This document shows positions 58,327 to 64,000 of a stretch of DNA of 64,000 nt, one piece after another (position 1 is the stretch's first letter; every line of letters begins with the position of its first letter). This stretch comes from Penelope pileata. Its lineage: Eukaryota > Chordata > Aves > Galliformes > Cracidae. A program made the position numbers and the translations under genes. The notes beneath the pieces were generated by a model. The model had not been told where the DNA came from. It did not search any database and saw only the letters and a list, made by a program, of their open reading frames with translations. Where the stretch lies: contig WBMW01005104.1 in NCBI GenBank assembly GCA_013396635.1, positions 949,807-1,013,806 of the forward strand, read 5' to 3'.

Positions 58327-60093
58327 TTTATGCCCAGCACAGCTTGGTGCCAAGCCCAGATCTGTGATCCATTGACCAGCAGCATGTGGTGTTGTCCTGC
58401 ACTTGAAGGACCACCCCACAAAAAAACACAGGCCCTAGCAGCCTGTCTAAGTTGCAAGCCCTTGCTTACTGCATGAACCTGAAGGAGCACAAGAAGCATC
58501 CTTCCTTGGCCCCTTGGCCAGGGACTCATCTTTGCTGTAGCCTGGCACGTATCTCACATTGAGCTTTCAGCAGATTAACAGGGCATGCTGGGGGAGGGAG
58601 GCTGCATGGCACTACCTGCACTCTGGGACCACCGGCACCACTGGCAGCAAGGTGCCAGTCCTGCTCTGCAGGCAGTGCCTCCTGAGCTGGAATCCTGTGG
58701 AGCCATGCTAGATTGCCACATTTGCCTGGGAGCAGGCAGAGGGACAAACCACTCTGTTTCAGGTTGGCCAGAATAAAGAAACCTGGTCCTTACACTCAGC
58801 TTGCCCAGTAAAAACTCATAAATGTTTGTGAATGCAAGCACAATGCAATTTGCTCCACTGGCTTTGCATGTATGACAAACGTGTCTAAACATGAGCACAG
58901 TAAACTGGAGGACCATCCTCATGATCAGATTAAGTAAACGCTCTGCCCACTTCTCTGTTCATGGTACACCCAAGCAACCCGTGCCGCAGCAGCTAGGCAG
59001 AGAGGAGATAACACAGCAGATCAGACAGCAGTGCTGGTAAGGCAACCACAAGACTGTATGTCACATCCTCATCCGGTTGCTGCCGTGACCCATTTCTGAT
59101 TTCTACCTGAAAGTTGTACAGTATGAGAAAGTTTTATCAACGCACCCAAACTACAGCCTGCAAAGATCTTACACTTGCAATAACAGAATGAGAACATAAA
59201 AGCTGGCCAGAAAAACACAAAGAAATATTTTTTTTTTTAAAAAAGAAGGAAATCTCATTGAAATTAACACTGTATAATGCATCCCCATGATCCAAGCTAA
59301 GAGGAATGCGCTCAGCACAAAGAGTGCCTCAAGCAACTTCAAAGGGAAAAAAATAATACATGTAAGGTACATGCAGAAGCAACACAAGGTTTGTCATCAG
59401 CACAGGAGACCGAGCAGTGGGGAAACACAGGCTGGGCGGCCGCAGAGGTGTGGGTCATCACTGCCATTTGCTAGCTCAGGCTGTGTTCCTCAGCCTTCTC
59501 ATTCCCCCTGGTGCCCTGCTCAGCCCTGTCCTGCAGCAGCATGCTCCCTCACCCTGCCACGTATTATAAAGCAGGCAGCACCACTGCAGGGAGCTTCCTG
59601 GGGAAGGCTGTTATGTGGCAGCAAGCTGCTGCTGGAAGCAGGGTGCGGCAGTTCTGGAGTTTTAATCCAGATGAACACTCCCATGTGCAGGAGCTCAGTC
59701 TGCTGGAGACAGTGCAAAGTGGAAACCCTCACAGCACATCTGTGGGACACACCGGCTCCTCAGCTCTACTTGTTATTTTCACAGACCCACTGCTACTGCA
59801 CAGCGCTGCTCACTTGGGTCTGAAGCCTGGGGCCCTCCGCACATGCATGAGAGATATTGTGCCATGGACAGTGCTCGTGCTTCACCCCTAAGGCAGCTGG
59901 AGAAGAGTCCACTGTCCTCTCATGTGCAGCAGTGCCATTATGGTGAGGATTCGAAATCAAACCAGAGGGCAGGTGCATCTCGAGAGGGAAGGAAATACCC
60001 TACAGCTCTCAGATCCTGCCCTGCGACTTAAAGTCGCACTTCTTCTTTAGGCTTACACCCTCCTTTTGTATGCACTGACAGTCTCCTCAGCTA
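58327..60093. other. GC-richer noncoding DNA
   Basis: The GC-rich patches at 58330-58760 and 59400-59900 are open in many frames at once. The longest is 178 codons (59287-59823, plus), with Ser/Cys/Pro/Gln-rich translation and no domain. A T-run at about 59228-59238 and an octamer NotI-like GCGGCCGC word near 59437 are the only notable words. Confidence 0.5.
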
Positions 60094-60648
60094 CGTAAGC
60101 TGCCCTGAAAGTCATGCCTCCTATTTGTTTTCATGGAAACTACGACAGATACAAAGAACACAAGAACACTGTTTGATAGAGCAAATTCTCAGCTACAAAA
60201 CACATCTTTTCAACGTAGTCACCACCATTAGCTCTGCACATTAACCAGCAATAAGCAAGAGCCTGCATGCCACACTTGCAAAAACCTGCACCAGTGGTGG
60301 TGCCCCACTGTTGCTGCCGCCACTGCTGAAACGCACCACCACTGCCTTGCTGTGCTCACATCCACTGTTCGGTCTCCAGAAATATTCAGCAAGCTTTGAC
60401 GAATGTCAGTGGGCACCATTTTTTCCACATAGGGGAATTCAATTCCACCCCTTTGCTTCATCCGCACTTCCATGTCAGACATCATTGTGCCAGACTGCTC
60501 CTCTGCTGCCATCTGTCACACAACAACAAAATGGAACAGAATATTGATGGGAAGGTTCAACCTCTACTGCCATACCACCAACATCTGCCTCTGATATCAT
60601 GGGCCAACATCATAAAACAGGAGGCATTACTGTTGGAGCAACCCCCGC
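60094..60648 (-). mobile_element. Internally deleted mariner-type DNA transposon, copy 2
   Basis: A second, clearly homologous copy, aligned with copy 1 along its whole length and about 555 bases long by the same boundaries. Its terminal inverted repeats have drifted (left '...tgccctgaaagtcatgcc', right, on the other strand, '...ttgctccaacagtaatgcc'), and a TA duplication is visible only on the left. The minus strand reads 'MAAEEQSGTMMSDMEVRMKQ' and then a helix-turn-helix-like region ending 'DVSTARQW'. After a shift it reads the C-terminal piece 'ANGGDYVEK'. The catalytic core is missing at the same place as in copy 1. Same orientation as copy 1, about 39 kb away. Confidence 0.85.
60228..60512 (-). 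pseudogene. Remnant of mariner transposase N-terminus
   Basis: A 94-codon frame starting at the transposase ATG of copy 2. Codons 1-60 follow the mariner N-terminal DNA-binding domain better than copy 1 does, including the 'VDVSTARQW' recognition-helix region. After that the frame leaves the transposase ('WWCVSAVAAATV...'), because of a shift just before the internal deletion. It cannot encode an active enzyme; at most it is a DNA-binding fragment. Confidence 0.65.
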
Positions 60649-63600
60649 ATTTAACATACTATTTTATATGCTCCTTGGCCATCTTCCTCAGGGGGACATG
60701 CAATCTGACACCCAAATGCTTTGGTAAATTACAGAACTGCAGTGAATTGTCTGCAGGAAACAACACCAGTGACCAAAGAGATCAATGCTGGCATTTTCAA
60801 GCAAAGAAGTCAGGAAATGCTCCAGTTTGCCTCCTCAGAGATCTTCTGGAAACAACCAAAGCCTAAAATTATGGTGGGGTTTTCTTCTTCCTGTGTCTGA
60901 CTTTTTCCCTCAAAAGCAGCTAAAGAACCTGACCTGTGCCGATTACACATCCAAACAACATGTGAGAAAGGCAGACGTATAGGTGCTGAGATGCCAGAGG
61001 TTTGGTTCCTACAGGCCAAGCTCCATCTCCCTGTGCAGGTCCATGGGCTGGGCCCCTCTCTGCCCAAAGCAGCTACGGGCCTTTGGGCACGCACAGGAGA
61101 TAGCCTAACCCCGATCAACCCTTGTCTCTGGTCTCCTACTAAGAAAGGGGATTAACTGGTAAGATAATCAGACATTGTTTACTCTGCTATAGCTCATGCA
61201 GCAAAAGATTAAGGCCAAGATGTTAGTAAGTGGGAACCTAAAGTTAGTAAGCCCATACTGAAGCACTTAAATAAACGCCCCGGTTTTTTATTTATTTTTA
61301 AATTGCTGACCTCCCCACTGCTCCCAGAGGCTTGGTTGTTGCTCTCTGACTGCAGATGCTCAGATAATCTGACCTGTATATCTTGAGCCAAGATTACAAG
61401 AGTATTATTGGAATAAGAAAATTATCCTAAGGAAGAATTAAAAGTTTGCAAATAGTTAAGAATAGACAATAACACTCCCCTAATGCCAACCGAGTCAAAA
61501 CTCCAAGGAAAGTGAACGAGCAAGGAGAAATAACAGTGAAATATTAAGTGCAGATGCTTCTTCTATTTGCAGTTTAATAATTCAAGAGCTATATTTATTT
61601 ATTCATACTAATTGACCGACAAAGTTATGCTGTGGAATAGCTGAAGAGAAACTAATTGCTGTCTCATTTTATTTTAATAGTATATTAAAACTCAGGCGAG
61701 ACTGGAGACCTCTTCTCAACTTGTCCTGATGTTATCCGCCCTGAGACTCTGGCAGCTGTCCAGGGACTTGCCTGCACTGATATTTAGGACTAACCTTAGG
61801 GGTCAGATTAGGTGATTGTGCCTTTGGCTGTAATGGACCACAAACGTGAAGCTCGCTTCTCTTTTATATCATTTTTTCCTCCTTCCCATTTATTTTTTCT
61901 CCACTTAGGTTCTGTTATTCCTTGCTCAGACTGTGCAGAGGGGCCTTAAAGCAGACGTAAATGAATTTTGTGAAACCCACGTAGGACCCTTTAATACCTT
62001 TGGAGTAACTGGGGCTTAACTGCAGTGAATCCAGAAGCACACTATATAATGCAGGCATTCCCAAGCATTTCTACAGCCTCATAATTAACATTCCCATAAG
62101 CAAAACGAGACCAAAAAAAAAAAAAAAGCGCAATACACATTCTGCTGTACAGAGTCCTCCATCAACTCCTCATCCTCTGGCATTTTCCCCATGCAGTTCC
62201 CATGCAGTCCTGACAGCTACGCTTTCCCTCTCGGATAAGGACTGGGGTCCTCTCAGGAAAGGACCCCTCAGCACACCCCTCCCTCCCTCCCACCCCAGCC
62301 CAATTCCCACATGCACCCAGGCTCCTTCATTAGCTGGAGGGCCACCGCTACGGCCAACCAAGGAGCTCTTCTGCTCTCAGCCCTGCTGCCAGGGCACAGG
62401 GCGGTGGGCGGAGGGACGGGCAGCAGCACTGTGCCCCTGTGCCAGGCCCAGCGGAAAGCCTGGCTCACCCCATGCAGCCAGGCAACGAGCCAGTGCACAG
62501 GAGTGCTGGCAGCGTACGTGCCCTTTGCATAGACACAAATAAGCTCAGCAGGTGAAAGGCAACAGGAAGGCAGGTCCTTTGAGTGCAGAGCTTTTCATCT
62601 TACATTTTAAGGACAGACATAAAGGCAGCCCGTGATCCAAGTTGTGCACATTCCTCCTTTGAAGCTCTACCTATCTCCCAGCCCAAGCTTTGCCATTTCA
62701 CAGCCTCATTACCTCCTAAGGTCTACTCCTCCCTTCAGCATTCAGTCCCTCCACGGAGTGGCAAGCACTTTCCCTCCCTTCTCAGGAATCTTAATTAATG
62801 TGTTTTCTTTTTTTTAATATCTCAGGCATTCCAATATCTTCAGTTGGGTTTGTTTCCACGCGTCCAAAGTTCTCTTTAGTAGCAGCTTTATTTTGTTTAG
62901 GTCATCAGCTGAGCATACACAAAACATAGGCAATATCAGAACCTTAGCATCCACAGCACGCATGCAGCATAATGTGCAGAGCTACATGGGTAACACATTA
63001 TTTTTCGAGAAAGATGGCGCCCAGTATTTTGATCTATGATAATCCTGTATTTACAAAAACTTGGCAAGGACTTTCAAATCCTCCATTTGTATTTGCATGA
63101 TGCCAAAGTGTCTCCCTATCATCTTTCCAGCCCTAATACTTAACAGCTGGGCCAAAAAGGCTTCCCTAGTCCTTCATCTCTGTTTGGTTTCCCCAAAGCC
63201 AACTGGTTCACATCAATCAAAAAGGCCACTCTGCTAGGGACTATGTCTCATAATTTGAAGATTTACAGATCTCTTCCTTTCTGCGGTCTAAATAGGACTT
63301 GCAAATACTTGAGGGAGGATGGATGCACAGGGACTTAGCACAGTCCACAGCTCCAAATTTGAGCTTGCTTGCCCAGATACAGTTCAGAGATGGCAGAACC
63401 AGTGTAGGACGGCCAGTACTCCTTCATGTAAGCTCATCTTTACATATATATCTTACCACATGGCTTTTAGACACACCTTCTTGCTTTTCTCCCTCAGCCT
63501 CAGGGAGCCTCAGCAACCCTCCCCAGGCTGGGAGTGGAGAGCAGCCTCTACCTCCAGAGCCCACAGTTTCACTCCTCTGGTACCAATGATGGGGTGGAGA

Positions 63601-64000
63601 ACCTGGAAATTCATCCAGGAGGTGAAAGAATACCTCCAAGTCCCTCCTGCTTGCACATTCTGCTAGAAGTCTCACTTCTCACTTAGGGCTTTCTCCCCAG
63701 GACATAGAAAGATGGCTAAGTGGGGCTGGGGGATGCAGGCCACCCTGCAACTTCCCTGGGGTTGTGCCCACTCCTCCCACACTGCTGCAAATGATGCTCA
63801 TCTCCTGAGCCCATTTAAGATCAGCCAAAAAAAAAGAAAAAGAAGCAAATAAAATAGGAGCATATTTGATCACAGAAAGAAGATTACGAGTTGCCCACAT
63901 TCAGCACTTGGAAGCATGATTACTTGTGACATAACAGACTGCTGCCACTGTAATCCAGAGCCTACAGACACCGCTTAGTTGTCCACCAGCAAGTACAAAC
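60649..64000. other. Noncoding DNA with a GC-rich patch at 62.2-62.55 kb
   Basis: No gene recognised. The 62160-62560 patch is C/G-rich with only moderate CpG, and its frames on both strands (62170-62532) are mutually overlapping. An A-run lies at about 62113-62127. Minus-strand frames at 63424-63675 and 63679-63900 have no motif. Confidence 0.5.

Noticed and set aside
59287..59823. A 178-codon plus-strand open frame, the longest in the window
   Set aside because: Ser/Cys/Pro/Gln-rich, changes character along its length, overlaps other frames of similar quality, and shows no recognisable family.
1..64000. CRISPR array, operon, rRNA genes or an endogenous retrovirus
   Set aside because: No regularly spaced repeats, no rRNA-like conserved sequence, and no paired long terminal repeats or retroviral gene motifs were seen on either strand.

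Overview
This window looks like nuclear DNA from a bird, most likely a galliform such as chicken. Three things support that. It is AT-rich, gene-poor sequence with long stop-filled stretches and vertebrate-style intron/intergenic texture. It carries four CR1 LINE 3' ends, and CR1 is the dominant avian retroposon. It also carries two copies of a short, internally deleted mariner-type DNA transposon that I associate with the chicken mariner (Galluhop / Mariner1_GG type) family. There are no operons, no CRISPR array and no convincing tRNA or rRNA gene. No complete protein-coding gene can be shown. Nearly every open frame is short, biased in composition, or lies inside a repeat.

Layout. 1-310 opens with a short CpG-rich block, the only promoter-like sequence. 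310-8400 is AT-rich noncoding DNA with one CR1 tail near 6.3 kb. 8407-9020 holds a decayed LINE reverse transcriptase of the L2-like kind. 9-17 kb is noncoding, with a 21-bp palindrome (10.75 kb), an old MIR-like SINE (13.6 kb), a 100-bp A-tract/nonamer repeat (14.0 kb) and overlapping inverted repeats (15.0 kb). A 45-N gap sits at 17.45 kb. 19-27 kb holds the two best, still tentative, coding candidates. Both are minus-strand open frames preceded by good 3' splice sites (19488-19683 and 26112-26441). The first deleted mariner (20326-20880) and a GC-rich nested inverted repeat (25.5 kb) lie between them. 27-50 kb is mostly featureless apart from a CR1 (30.1 kb), microsatellites, two strong hairpins (43.96 and 44.67 kb) and a 10-N gap flanked by duplicated sequence (47.58 kb). 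50-64 kb contains a polypurine tract, two more CR1 copies, the second mariner copy (60094-60648) and scattered GC-richer patches.

The parts do not form a pathway. The window is best read as intergenic or intronic avian DNA recording several ages of transposon activity: very old L2-like and MIR-like fossils, intermediate CR1 tails and younger deleted mariners. One or two minus-strand exons remain to be confirmed. The strongest sequence-level observations are that the two mariner copies share the same internal deletion, and that the LINE reverse transcriptase fossil is unusually readable.
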